From CAWUKT01 sp963923035 (GTDB lineage: Bacteria > Bacteroidota > Bacteroidia > J057 > JADKCL01): a stretch of DNA of 64,000 nt. Position 1 is the stretch's first letter. Each line of letters starts with the position of its first letter. Below are positions 1 to 8,081 of this stretch, one piece after another. The stretch spans positions 1 through 64,000 of the forward strand of contig CAWUKT010000014.1 in assembly GCA_963923035.1 (NCBI GenBank), in the 5' to 3' direction. The translations under genes were made by a program, and so were the position numbers. Under the pieces are notes generated by a model. The model searched no databases and was not told the origin of the DNA. It saw only the letters and a program-made list of their open reading frames with translations.

Positions 1-62
1 AAATCTTCCAGGTCCTGAAGATGCCATCGGGGGGCTTAAACTGACGGCTATGGGTCGAAGGC

Positions 63-211
63 GAATTCATTTGCCTTTGACCCGAACCAGTTTGGGTCAC
101 CCCCCAAACTGGTTTCCCTCTGACCCAAATGAGTTTGGGTGCGTACCCAAACTCATTTCCCTTCGACCCAAACCAGTTCGCCTCGCAGGTAAACTAGTTT
201 ACCTCGGAGCC
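63..211. repeat. 21/22-bp-period tandem array with internal palindromes (array 1)
   Basis: Seven consecutive units of 21, 22, 21, 22, 21, 21 and 21 bp start at 63, 84, 106, 127, 149, 170 and 191. Each begins with a 10-bp A/T-flanked core (AAACTGGTTT, AAATGAGTTT, AAACTCATTT, AAACTAGTTT and similar) followed by an 11-12-bp C-rich half such as CCCTCTGACCC. Neighbouring units are often inverted copies: 127-140 and 145-158 form a perfect 14-bp inverted repeat, 85-96 and 103-114 a 12-bp one, and 188-203 is a 16-bp palindrome. No gene is seen in 1-341. The 12-mer at 179-190 recurs in the array near 61 kb. Confidence 0.8.
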
Positions 212-341
212 GGAACCTCCTAGGTATATTTGGAGATATTTTTCAGGGCGGGTCAATCAGGTTGCATTTTGGTTTAAATGCCAAATAAAAATCGGCAGCC
301 CAATTCCCGAAGATTTGGCCGCCGACTGGGTGGATACCCAA

Positions 342-369
342 AGGGCCGCTCCCTGGCAGAAGCGGCCCT
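342..369 (-). terminator. Intrinsic terminator of the HYR protein gene
   Basis: Read on the minus strand, AGGGCCGCT pairs with AGCGGCCCT around a short loop. It lies just past the stop codon of the minus-strand gene ending at 395. A T-run lies on its upstream side and only TTT downstream, so efficiency is uncertain. Confidence 0.6.
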
Positions 370-394
370 CTCAAAAAATCAACTCTATAGGCAA

Positions 395-3300
395 TTATTG
401 TTTGATCACTTTCTTCATCAACCGCTCGTCGTTGCCGTCGAGGACGATGTAGTAAAGACCGTTGGCGTAGGCGCCCAGTTCAAGGTCGGTCTCGATGTAG
501 CCGCCTTGCATTTCAACCGGCTGGTCGATCAGCGTGCGTCCTTGCATGTCGATGACTTGAACATTGTAGTTGCCATTGGAACCGTCCGTCTTGAGAACCT
601 GAACGTTCAGGTGACCAGTGGTCGGGTTCGGGAAGGTTTCCATTTTCAGTTCGGTACCGAAGGCAATGTCCTCGCCCATTTCAAAGCCAATCGCGTCTTT
701 GGAGCTACCGTTGCAGAAGTTCACCGTGTGGGTAAAGCCGTTGCTGTTGGTGCTGCTACATCCGGACTTGACCCAGACCTTCTTAATAATCAGTCCGTTG
801 GCAATGGAGCGGGTAATGTCTTTGCCACCACCGCTAACTACGTGCTGGGTGCCGTTCTGATCGACCAGGGTCACCTTGTTGATCTTCTGGCTGGACTTGA
901 TCTGCACGCTGTTCGGGTTGGAGCAGTTGGGGAAGATCCGCACCTTGGCGATACAGAAGACATTGTCTCCGATAACGATCTTGGTCGGGACTGCCACTGC
1001 AACCTGCTGGGTACAGCTGGACTGGTTGCCAAAGCCATCGGTAGCCGTAAAGGTCCGGTTCTCGAGATAAGTACCGTTGGAGCAGCTACCAGAGGGATTG
1101 CTCACTGAAATGCTAATGCTGGTAGAACCACAGTTGTCGGAAGCGGTCACATCACTGGCGACAGCATCGGGGATATTGGCGATACAGCTGTACGTGGTGT
1201 TGGAGGGGCAAGAGATGCTCGGAGCAGTATTGTCCTCGACCGTTACATTGGCCGTACAGGTGCTTTGGTTGCCGTCGTAATCCGTAGCCGTCAGGGTGAC
1301 GGTGTTGGTGCCGATGTCGGAGCAGCTAAAGCTGGTCTGGCTGGCCGTCGTGCTGCTGATGCCACAGTTGTCGCTGCTGGAAGCCGTCAGGGCGGCGACC
1401 GTCGTCGAAGCGCTTCCGCTGCCATTCAGAGACAAGGTCATGTCGTTACAGCTGATGCTCGGAGCCGTTACATCCTGAACCGTTACCGTAGCGGTACAAG
1501 TGGATGAGTTGCCATTCACGTCCGAAGCTGCCAGGGTAATGTTGTTGCTGCCAAGGTTGGTACAGCCGAAGTTGGTCTGGCTGGCCGTCGTGCTGCTGAC
1601 TCCGCAGTTGTCACTGACCGAACCCGTCAGGGCGGCAACCGTCGTACTGGCCGTGCCGCTGCCGTTCAAGGTCAGGGTAATGTTGTTACAGGTAATGCTG
1701 GGACCGGATACATCCTGGACCGTAACCGTAGCGTTGCAGGTAGAAGTATTGCCGTTGACGTCCGTAGAAGTCACCGTCACAACATTGCTGCCAAGGTTGC
1801 CACAATCAAAGCTGGTCTGGCTGGCAGTGGTGCTGGCGATACCACAGTTGTCGCTGTTGATGCTGGTAAGGGCTGCAACCGTGGTGCTGGCAGCTCCGGT
1901 AGCATCCAGGCTGACCGTGATGTCGTTACAGGTCAAGATCGGAGCAGTATTGTCTTCAACCGTAACCGTAGCGGTACAGGTGCTGCTATTGCCACTGCCA
2001 TCCGTAGCCGTCAGCGTCACCGTATTGTTGCCCAGTTCGGTACAGCTGAAGCTGGTCTGGCTGGCAGTGGTGCTGCTGATGGCGCAGTTGTCACTGCTGG
2101 AAGCGGTCAGGGCGCTGGCCGAAGTCGTAACCGTACCAGATCCGTCCAGAGCAATGGTCACGTCATTACAGGTGATGCTCGGAGCAATATTGTCTTCAAC
2201 CGTCACCGTAGCGTCGCAGGTGGAGAGGTTACCGCTGGCATCCGTAACCGTCAGGGTAACGGTGTTATTGCCTACGCTCGTACAACCAAAGCTGGTCTGG
2301 CTGGCCGTGATGCTGCTGACACCACAGTTGTCGTTGCTGGAAGCCGTCAGGGCAGCGGCCGTCGTGCTGGCGGAACCAGAGGCGTCCAGGCTCAGCGTGA
2401 TGTTGTTGCACATGATGCTCGGAATCTCATCGTCCACAATCGTCACCGTAGCCGCACAGGTGCTGACATTGCCGTTGTCGTCCGTAGCCGTCAGGTTAAC
2501 GGTGTTGGCGCCGATGTTGGAGCAATCAAAGTTGGTGACGTCGATGTCGGTGGTAGCAATGCCGCAGTTGTCGGAAATCGAACCGAGGACGTCGCCGAAG
2601 GAGACAACCGCCAAACCGGTACCGTCCAGGCTGACTTGGATATCGTTGCAGGTCAGGGCCGGAGCCGAGCTGTCCTGTACCGTGATTTTGGCCGTGCAGG
2701 AGTCAGAATTGTTGCTGGGATCGATGGCGGTAAAGGTAACCGCTTGAATACCGATGTCATTGCAATCAAAGCTGGAAGCACTCAGCGAGGAAGTAAAGGA
2801 GCAGTTGTCGTAAGTTCCGTTGTCAACATCTCCGGTAGTGGTGCTGGCGGAGCCATTGGCGTCGAGGTAGAGCGTCAGGTCGCGGCAGGCAACGACAGGC
2901 GCAGAAGCGTCTTCAACCGTTACGTTGGAAGTACAGCTGCTGCTCAGGCCAATCCCGTCGGTGACGGTCAGGGTCACGATATGGGATCCGGTGGAGTTGC
3001 AGTCGTAACTGCTCGCATCAATGGTCATCGAAGCGATGCCGTTGTCATCGGAGCTGCCATTGTCTACATCCTGGGCCGTGATGGCAACCGTACCATTGGC
3101 ATCCAGTTGGAGGGTGATGTCCTGGCAGATGGCGATGGGCGCTTCGTCGACGTCCGAGGCAATCGTGGTGTAGATGCCGTAGTCGTCGCCGTCTTGAGAG
3201 GTGGAGGAGAAATTGTCTCCACTCTGCCATGCGATCATAGCACTCAGGGAGTCGCGGCTCCAGGCCATGTGGGACATGTGCTGGAAGGAAGCGGTTTCGG

Positions 3301-4387
3301 TATTGACCAGGGTGGGAGCGCCATTGGCAGTGCCATCAGTTTTGTACGCCTGGACATAAACACCGTGCTGTTCGCCGTCGGCACTGAAGCTGCTGTAACC
3401 GATGACGAAGGTACCTTCCTGGGTCATGGCAACGTGGCTGTGGTCGTGGCTGATGGTAGCAGAATCGCTCACTGCGAATTCAGAACCTTGAGCCGTACCG
3501 TTGGCCGCAAACCGCTGGGCCATGACTTGGTAGACGTTGTTGGTAGCGTCCCAGGAGGACCAGGAGATGACGAAGTTGCCATCGCCGTCCATGCCTACCG
3601 AAGGTTCTTGCTGGTTGCCAGCCGCGGTCGTATTGACCTGGAACTGGTTGACAGTCACGTTACCGCTGTTGTCGTAGACCTTGGCGAAGATGCCATTGCC
3701 GTCGCCGTCGGTACCGTTGCTCTGCCAGACGATGACATGGTTGCCAGCGGAGTCCATGGCGACTGCAGGATAGCCCTGGAAGCCGGAGGTGGAGTCGTTG
3801 ACAGTAATGTCGGATCCGGAAGCAGCACCCGCGTTGGTAAAGAGGCGGGCGGAGATGTCGAGGTTATTGTTCATCCAAACGACTACGTGGTCGCCGTCGT
3901 GGTCCATAGCAACGGCCGGGTTGCGGTGACCGTCGACGCCGGAGCTGGAAACGTTGGCCTCGGAAGTGAGGGCGGTGCCAGAGGCGTCAAAGTAGCGGTG
4001 GAGAACCTGCCAGTTGGCAGAGCTGGAAGACTGGCTCATCCAGACAATCGCGTGCTTACCGTCGTCGGCCATGGCGGCGCTGGGGAAGCGCTGGTTGCCG
4101 GTGGCAGTCGGGTTGAGCTGGAATTCAGTGCCGGAGAGGGTTCCGGGAGCGGAGAAGAGCTGGGCAGCGATGCCGAAGCCGTCTCCGTCGAGTTGTTGGC
4201 ATTCCCAGGCGATGATGCCTTGGCCGTTGCCAGCTTGGGCCGTTACGGGCCGGGCCTGGCGGGCCGTGGTGGTCGTATTGACCTGGGTATCGTTGGCGAC
4301 GAGGGTCAGTTGGGCTTGGACCGGGGTCCAGGCAGCAAGGCTGATCACCGCCGTGCAAAGTCGAAAGATGTGCGTGAGCTTTTTCAT
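395..4387 (-). CDS. Giant secreted HYR-repeat protein with T9SS sorting domain
   Basis: The predicted product is a 1330-residue extracellular or cell-surface protein. It starts with a signal peptide (MKKLTHIFRL, hydrophobic, ending VQAQ). Residues about 30-405 carry repeats of the type EPSVGMDGDGNFVISW, resembling bladed beta-propeller repeats. Eight full HYR/Ig-like repeats of about 80 residues follow, each with a CNDITLSLD-type start, a DNCG centre and an STCTATVTV end, plus a degenerate ninth. The last 80 residues contain FPNPTTGHLNVQV and end in MKKVIKQ, a type A T9SS sorting domain. The start at 4387 is preferred over 4393 because AAGGA then lies at normal spacing. Adhesion or matrix binding is an inference; no catalytic motif was seen. 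Confidence 0.85.
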   Translation of the reverse strand: MKKLTHIFRLCTAVISLAAWTPVQAQLTLVANDTQVNTTTTARQARPVTAQAGNGQGIIAWECQQLDGDGFGIAAQLFSAPGTLSGTEFQLNPTATGNQRFPSAAMADDGKHAIVWMSQSSSSANWQVLHRYFDASGTALTSEANVSSSGVDGHRNPAVAMDHDGDHVVVWMNNNLDISARLFTNAGAASGSDITVNDSTSGFQGYPAVAMDSAGNHVIVWQSNGTDGDGNGIFAKVYDNSGNVTVNQFQVNTTAAGNQQEPSVGMDGDGNFVISWSSWDATNNVYQVMAQRFAANGTAQGSEFAVSDSATISHDHSHVAMTQEGTFVIGYSSFSADGEQHGVYVQAYKTDGTANGAPTLVNTETASFQHMSHMAWSRDSLSAMIAWQSGDNFSSTSQDGDDYGIYTTIASDVDEAPIAICQDITLQLDANGTVAITAQDVDNGSSDDNGIASMTIDASSYDCNSTGSHIVTLTVTDGIGLSSSCTSNVTVEDASAPVVACRDLTLYLDANGSASTTTGDVDNGTYDNCSFTSSLSASSFDCNDIGIQAVTFTAIDPSNNSDSCTAKITVQDSSAPALTCNDIQVSLDGTGLAVVSFGDVLGSISDNCGIATTDIDVTNFDCSNIGANTVNLTATDDNGNVSTCAATVTIVDDEIPSIMCNNITLSLDASGSASTTAAALTASSNDNCGVSSITASQTSFGCTSVGNNTVTLTVTDASGNLSTCDATVTVEDNIAPSITCNDVTIALDGSGTVTTSASALTASSSDNCAISSTTASQTSFSCTELGNNTVTLTATDGSGNSSTCTATVTVEDNTAPILTCNDITVSLDATGAASTTVAALTSINSDNCGIASTTASQTSFDCGNLGSNVVTVTSTDVNGNTSTCNATVTVQDVSGPSITCNNITLTLNGSGTASTTVAALTGSVSDNCGVSSTTASQTNFGCTNLGSNNITLAASDVNGNSSTCTATVTVQDVTAPSISCNDMTLSLNGSGSASTTVAALTASSSDNCGISSTTASQTSFSCSDIGTNTVTLTATDYDGNQSTCTANVTVEDNTAPSISCPSNTTYSCIANIPDAVASDVTASDNCGSTSISISVSNPSGSCSNGTYLENRTFTATDGFGNQSSCTQQVAVAVPTKIVIGDNVFCIAKVRIFPNCSNPNSVQIKSSQKINKVTLVDQNGTQHVVSGGGKDITRSIANGLIIKKVWVKSGCSSTNSNGFTHTVNFCNGSSKDAIGFEMGEDIAFGTELKMETFPNPTTGHLNVQVLKTDGSNGNYNVQVIDMQGRTLIDQPVEMQGGYIETDLELGAYANGLYYIVLDGNDERLMKKVIKQ

Positions 4388-4424
4388 GACCATTGTTCCT
4401 TTCTATTAATGGTGGTGGTCAGAA

Positions 4425-6245
4425 TTAGCGCATGGAGACTTGAAGGGTGGCAGAGTTTTCACGGACTTCCATTTCCATTGCTTCCAGACGCTGCTGCATT
4501 TGCTGGAGACCTTGCTGGTACTGGTCGAGGGTTTGGTCACGCTGGGAGATCATGTTGTTGCGCTGGAGGAGTTGAGCTTCGAGGAATTCAACGCGCTCTT
4601 CCAGGGATTGATTCTTGGCGTCCAGTTCCTGAACAGCTTTGACCAGCGGCACAGTGAATTCAGCGTAGCGAACGGCGTAGTAGTCTTCTTCATTTTGGGG
4701 AGCGGATACACCACTGAAGTCGTAGCCAGCATCCTGAGCGGCAGTTTCTACTTCCTGAGCGATGAAGCCAGTGTAGCGAACTTTGTTCTTGGCTGCGTTG
4801 GCGAGCATCGGGTCAGCGTCTTTGCCTTGGAAGTTGTTGATGGCTTCGAGGTCGTAGTTGTAAGTCACGGGGCGGAGGTTGCGGATAAAGTCCAGACCGA
4901 TGACGTTTTCTTCTACATTCTTCTTGAAGCGACCGTCAGAAGTGGTGGTCCAGTTGACGATACCGCCGATCTGGGTGGTTAAGCTGTTGCCAATGAAGAC
5001 TTCGTTGTCAGCGGTGACAGTTGCGCCGTCACCGATAGCGATGGAGTTGGCGCCGGAAACGTTGGTGCCGCGACCGAAAGCCATTGAGTTGAGACCGGAT
5101 ACGTCAGAGAAGGCACCAATGGCGATACCGCTGTCGGCAGTGATGGAGACACCAGCACCAAGGCCGACGGCGTAGCTTTCGGAGATAGCACCATCGTCGC
5201 CGATCAGAACCGAGTAGTGACCGTTGCTGGTGATCGAAGTGGACTGACCGATGCTGATGGCGTAGTCAGCCGCGTTGATGTCAGCAGCGTAACCCATGGC
5301 GATGGAGTAGTTGGCGGTAGAGTTCACGTCGACAGCGTAACCAATGGCAACGGTACCGGTACCGTTGATGTCGATGAAGGAACCCATAAAGGTGTTGTAG
5401 CTACGGGCGTTGTTGTCGAAGTCAGCAAAGGCACCCATGCCAGTGTTCCATTCACCTTCACGGTTGGTATAACCTGTACGGGCTCCATAGAAAGTGTTAC
5501 CGTCGGCATTGGAGGTGCTGTTGGTCCGGTTATTGTCCCAACCAGCTTTGAAGCCCATAAAGGTGTTGTAGTCAGCGTGTTCAGTAGCGGCACCAGCGCC
5601 CTGTCCAACGGCGGTATTGGCGAAACCAGCGCCACAGTCCGTCAGAGCGGAGTCACCAACGGCAGTGTTCCATTTGCCATCCGAGTTGTCATAACCAGCT
5701 TCGTTACCTACAAAGGTGTTCTGGTAGCCAGTGGTATTGGTCCGGCCAGCTGTACGGCCAATAAAGGTGTTTTCATCACCTTCGGTGTTGTTATAACCGG
5801 CATCTTCACCCACAAAGACGTTGCGGCGTCCGTCGGTGTTTTCAAAGCCAGCCTCTTCCCCGACAAACACGTTGTCGGAACCGCTGGTATTGTTGTAACC
5901 CGCTTCGGTTCCGATGAAGATGTTGTCGGTCGTTGTGTTGTTGTAGCCAGCATCGTTACCGATAAAGATGTTGTCGGTACCGGTGGTGTTGGTGTGGCCG
6001 GCGTCGTGGCCGATAAAAACGTTGTCGTAAGCCGTTTTGTTGGAGAAACCGGCTTGCTCACCGATGAACACGTTCTCAGAACCGGAGGAGTTCGCAGCAC
6101 CGGCGGAGTCACCGATGAAAACGTTGTAATCGCCCGTGGAGATATTTCCACCGGCGCCTGATCCGAGAGTTTCATTGAGGGTCTGTGCGTTGGCTGTGAT
6201 TCCAGCCATGAATGCGAGTGCGAGTATGAGGTAAATCTTTTTCAC
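4425..6245 (-). CDS. Tail-fibre-like surface protein with peptidase S74 intramolecular chaperone domain
   Basis: The product is a predicted secreted trimeric fibre of about 606 residues. A classical signal peptide (KKIYLILALAFMAGITANAQ) follows a GTG at 6245; a TTG at 6263 would add six residues and is less convincing. Residues about 30-400 are short repeats of the form NVFIGEQAGFSN and NTFMGF, similar to YadA/hemagglutinin head repeats that form trimeric beta-rolls. From about residue 434 the motif TTSDGRFKKNV marks the S74 chaperone of endosialidase; in this family the Ser of SDGR is the self-cleavage nucleophile. The last 80 residues are a heptad-rich coiled coil (LEERVEFLEAQL, QQMQQRLEAMEMEV). 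The receptor or substrate is unknown. The dyad promoter at 6603-6637 lies upstream, but a terminator at 6406-6425 intervenes. Confidence 0.85.
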   Translation of the reverse strand: MKKIYLILALAFMAGITANAQTLNETLGSGAGGNISTGDYNVFIGDSAGAANSSGSENVFIGEQAGFSNKTAYDNVFIGHDAGHTNTTGTDNIFIGNDAGYNNTTTDNIFIGTEAGYNNTSGSDNVFVGEEAGFENTDGRRNVFVGEDAGYNNTEGDENTFIGRTAGRTNTTGYQNTFVGNEAGYDNSDGKWNTAVGDSALTDCGAGFANTAVGQGAGAATEHADYNTFMGFKAGWDNNRTNSTSNADGNTFYGARTGYTNREGEWNTGMGAFADFDNNARSYNTFMGSFIDINGTGTVAIGYAVDVNSTANYSIAMGYAADINAADYAISIGQSTSITSNGHYSVLIGDDGAISESYAVGLGAGVSITADSGIAIGAFSDVSGLNSMAFGRGTNVSGANSIAIGDGATVTADNEVFIGNSLTTQIGGIVNWTTTSDGRFKKNVEENVIGLDFIRNLRPVTYNYDLEAINNFQGKDADPMLANAAKNKVRYTGFIAQEVETAAQDAGYDFSGVSAPQNEEDYYAVRYAEFTVPLVKAVQELDAKNQSLEERVEFLEAQLLQRNNMISQRDQTLDQYQQGLQQMQQRLEAMEMEVRENSATLQVSMR

Positions 6246-6399
6246 CTTCTTAGGTAGTTTCAAGTAATTTTTGGAATAGAAATTGATCGTTTTATCAAGT
6301 GTTTACCCCTGCAATTACGTCGCTGGGGGGCGTCTGGCCAGAAAGATTCAGTGAATGAACGGATTTCATTAGTGAATGGGGGTAGGGTCTGCAGTAGAA

Positions 6400-6596
6400 T
6401 AAAAAAGCCGCCTCGACGGGCGGCTAAAAGAGGGTGAAACGAATTGAATGATTGGATAGGTTTGGCGTGGTTGAGTCAGTTTGCGCTTGAGGTTTGTGTG
6501 CGATTTATATTGAACCCTCGCGGGTGAGACAGGATACCAGGCGGCCCCAGGGCCGCAGTTGATTGATTGAGTTGATTGTCACAGAACGTTTTTCTC
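6400..6596 (-). ncRNA. Putative small RNA, unit A of a four-unit cluster
   Basis: No reasonable ORF lies here. On the minus strand a promoter-like block (6603-6637) is followed about 190 nt later by an intrinsic terminator: AGCCGCC pairs with GGCGGCT at 6406-6425, followed by six T. The predicted transcript contains a strong hairpin, TGCGGCCCTGGGGCCGC (near 6540-6556). The 5' part shares ACGTTCTsTGACA with unit C. The same promoter-body-terminator arrangement recurs three more times to the right. Expression is inferred only from promoter and terminator signals. Confidence 0.55.
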
Positions 6597-6602
6597 TATA
6601 TA

Positions 6603-6637
6603 TAAATATACGACTGGCCTTTGACAGCCTCTGTCAA
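6603..6637 (-). promoter_or_regulatory. Dyad plus -7 box promoter of unit A
   Basis: A perfect 7-3-7 dyad, TTGACAG-CCT-CTGTCAA, occupies 6621-6637. Exactly 11 nt after its TGTCA arm, on the minus strand, lies TATATTTA (6610-6603), close to the Bacteroidota -7 consensus TAnnTTTG. The dyad centre would sit near -35, where a class II activator binds. Confidence 0.55.
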
Positions 6638-6660
6638 CCTGAACCAGCTATTTCCAGCGC

Positions 6661-6784
6661 ATAAAAAATGCAGCCCGAAGGCTGCGGATCTCGTAGTGGC
6701 ACTCCTAACGGGAGGCCTGCGGGCGCACCGTGGAATCGGTGACCGGCCTGGTTTTGACTGATTTGAGTAGCATAGCTGATTTGA
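6661..6784 (-). ncRNA. Putative small RNA, unit B
   Basis: A minus-strand unit of about 124 nt runs from the promoter at 6791-6825 to a terminator hairpin, GCAGCC-TTCG-GGCTGC, at 6670-6685 followed by ATTTTTT. The transcript holds a stem in which AGGCC pairs with GGCCT and an inner CACCG-ATTCCA-CGGTG hairpin. The stretch GTCAAAA-n-CAGGC and, further on, CGGTGCGCCCGC are also found in unit D, which suggests common descent. No start codon with a usable reading frame was seen. Confidence 0.55.
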
Positions 6785-6790
6785 TTTACT

Positions 6791-6825
6791 AGAATATAAG
6801 ACCGACCCTTGACAGCTTCTGTCAG
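6791..6825 (-). promoter_or_regulatory. Dyad plus -7 box promoter of unit B
   Basis: TTGACAG-CTT-CTGTCAG lies at 6809-6825, one base short of perfect symmetry. TATATTCT (6798-6791) follows the TGTCA arm on the minus strand after exactly 11 nt, the same geometry as in the other three units. Confidence 0.55.
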
Positions 6826-6988
6826 GTTGAGAGGGGAAAATGAAAAAAGTCAGGGGGGAACTTGGGGGAGAAAAAACGGGGCCGGTCAGTCCCAAAAGTT
6901 GATGGAGGGGAGAAGGAGAACTATATTAAAAGGAACAACAACTCACCCGGCCCCACGGCCAACAAGATTTGAAGAGCAAAAGACTACA

Positions 6989-7486
6989 ATGAAAAGACTG
7001 ATCTTACCCATGCTGTGCCTTGGCATCGCCCTGGCCGCCTGCGAACCGCAGGCCCAACCCTCCGAATCCCCGGTTGCCGATAGCACCCCGACCGAGGCTC
7101 CCGCTCCGGCCCCCCAATTGAATTCCTACCTCGCCATCTTCGAAATCCCAGCCACGGACATCGCCCGTGCCATCACCTTCTACGAAACGGTGCTGGAACT
7201 GCCCATCGAGAAGATGGACATGCCCGGGATGGCCATGGGCATCTTGCCCTATGAGAACCAAGCCGTGTCCGGCGTCATCATCCAGGGAGAAGGCTACGAA
7301 CCTTCCGCAGGGGGCGTCACCATTTACCTCAATGCCGGTGACGACCTGCAAAGTACGTTGGACCGGGTGGAACCGGCCGGGGGCCAGGTCCTTGTCCCCA
7401 AGACCGCCCACGCCGACGAGAGCGGCTACTTCGCCTTGTTCATGGACTCCGAGGGCAATCGGCTCGGCCTCAATTCCCCGAACTGA
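6989..7486 (+). CDS. VOC (glyoxalase/bleomycin-resistance-like) domain lipoprotein
   Basis: The 165-residue product begins with a lipoprotein signal, MKRLILPMLCLGIALAAC, with the lipid-accepting Cys at position 18, then a Pro/Ala-rich linker to about residue 45. The remainder is one vicinal-oxygen-chelate domain: FEIPATDIARAITFYETVL opens it, and ESGYFALFMDSEGNRLGL closes it. VOC proteins bind a divalent metal and act as isomerases, dioxygenases or binding proteins; the reaction here cannot be read from sequence. A membrane-anchored extracytoplasmic VOC domain is uncommon. The longer frame from 6809 has no signal peptide and overlaps the RNA-unit promoter, so the ATG at 6989 is chosen. The gene lies between RNA units B and C and faces the opposite way. 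Confidence 0.85.
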   Translation: MKRLILPMLCLGIALAACEPQAQPSESPVADSTPTEAPAPAPQLNSYLAIFEIPATDIARAITFYETVLELPIEKMDMPGMAMGILPYENQAVSGVIIQGEGYEPSAGGVTIYLNAGDDLQSTLDRVEPAGGQVLVPKTAHADESGYFALFMDSEGNRLGLNSPN

Positions 7487-7551
7487 TCCTGGGCCTCGCT
7501 GGATGAAAACATGGGGCTGACCATTTCGGGGACCATTCGGTTTGCAGGAAA

Positions 7552-7779
7552 AGAAAAAGGGCCATCCCCGATGGATGACCCGCAGAACCTGTTGAGATAA
7601 GAGTGGTTTGTTGTTAGTGGTGGGCTTGTTGCTAAAGAAAGGTTTGATATGGTAAAAGGTTGCTTGGATGGTTAGCGAAAAAAGGTTGTCTGTTTGGTAT
7701 ATGTTATGGCCTCAAGAAAGGCTCGGATTGTTGTTGTGAGTTTGCCACCTGCGATGTCAGAGAACGTTTCCCTTTTGTT
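7552..7779 (-). ncRNA. Putative small RNA, unit C
   Basis: A minus-strand unit of about 228 nt runs from the promoter at 7786-7820 to a terminator at 7559-7581 (GGGTCATCC paired with GGATGGCCC, then TTTTT). The body is unusually poor in G and rich in CAA/CCA words on the RNA strand, with no ATG before the terminator, so it is unlikely to encode a peptide. Near its 5' end it has ACGTTCTCTGACA, matching ACGTTCTGTGACA in unit A. Confidence 0.55.
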
Positions 7780-7785
7780 ATAGAA

Positions 7786-7820
7786 CAAATATAGCCCCGA
7801 CCTTTGACAGGTTCTGTCAA
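7786..7820 (-). promoter_or_regulatory. Dyad plus -7 box promoter of unit C
   Basis: A perfect dyad, TTGACAG-GTT-CTGTCAA, lies at 7804-7820. TATATTTG, an exact match to TAnnTTTG, lies at 7793-7786 on the minus strand, 11 nt after the TGTCA arm. This is the best of the four copies. Confidence 0.6.
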
Positions 7821-7865
7821 TGATTGAGGGTTAATTTCAGATAGTTTGGGTGGGGAAAAAGGGGT

Positions 7866-8026
7866 GAAAAAAGCCCCTCGCCGGGTTCCCAGGCCAGCGA
7901 GGGGAATTTTCTAAGTGATACAAAAGTTGAAATCAGCAGAGTAGGCTATGACGTGGACCGCGGGCGCACCGCGGTATCAGACACGTGCCTGCTTTTGACC
8001 ATAAAAAATTAAGATTGCTTTTTCCT
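7866..8026 (-). ncRNA. Putative small RNA, unit D
   Basis: A minus-strand unit of about 160 nt starts just behind the ABC exporter gene. Its terminator is CCCCTCGC paired with GCGAGGGG at 7874-7904, followed by CTTTTTT. The transcript folds convincingly: ACCGCGG-TGCGC-CCGCGGT forms a perfect 7-bp hairpin inside ACGTG/CACGT and AGGC/GCCT helices. The hairpin strand shares CGGTGCGCCCGC with unit B. Read-through from the ABC gene is an alternative origin of the RNA, but the dyad promoter argues for its own start. Confidence 0.55.
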
Positions 8027-8032
8027 TCGCCC

Positions 8033-8066
8033 AGAAAATAGCTCCCTGAATTGACATCCCGTGTCA
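8033..8066 (-). promoter_or_regulatory. Dyad plus -7 box promoter of unit D
   Basis: TGACA-n5-TGTCA lies at 8052-8066 and TATTTTCT at 8040-8033 on the minus strand, again 11 nt apart. It starts 16 bp past the stop of the exporter gene and is the most divergent of the four copies. Confidence 0.45.
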
Positions 8067-8081
8067 CACGGGACCACTTTG

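Noticed and set aside
1500..4642. Long plus-strand frames (415 and 668 codons) across the HYR protein gene
   Set aside because: They translate the DNA repeats as Val/Leu-rich or Gly/Asp-rich periodic peptides. The minus-strand protein has a signal peptide, recognisable repeats and a T9SS tail.
6596..6895. A 99-codon minus-strand frame over units A and B
   Set aside because: It runs through a terminator hairpin and two promoter dyads and encodes no recognisable protein.
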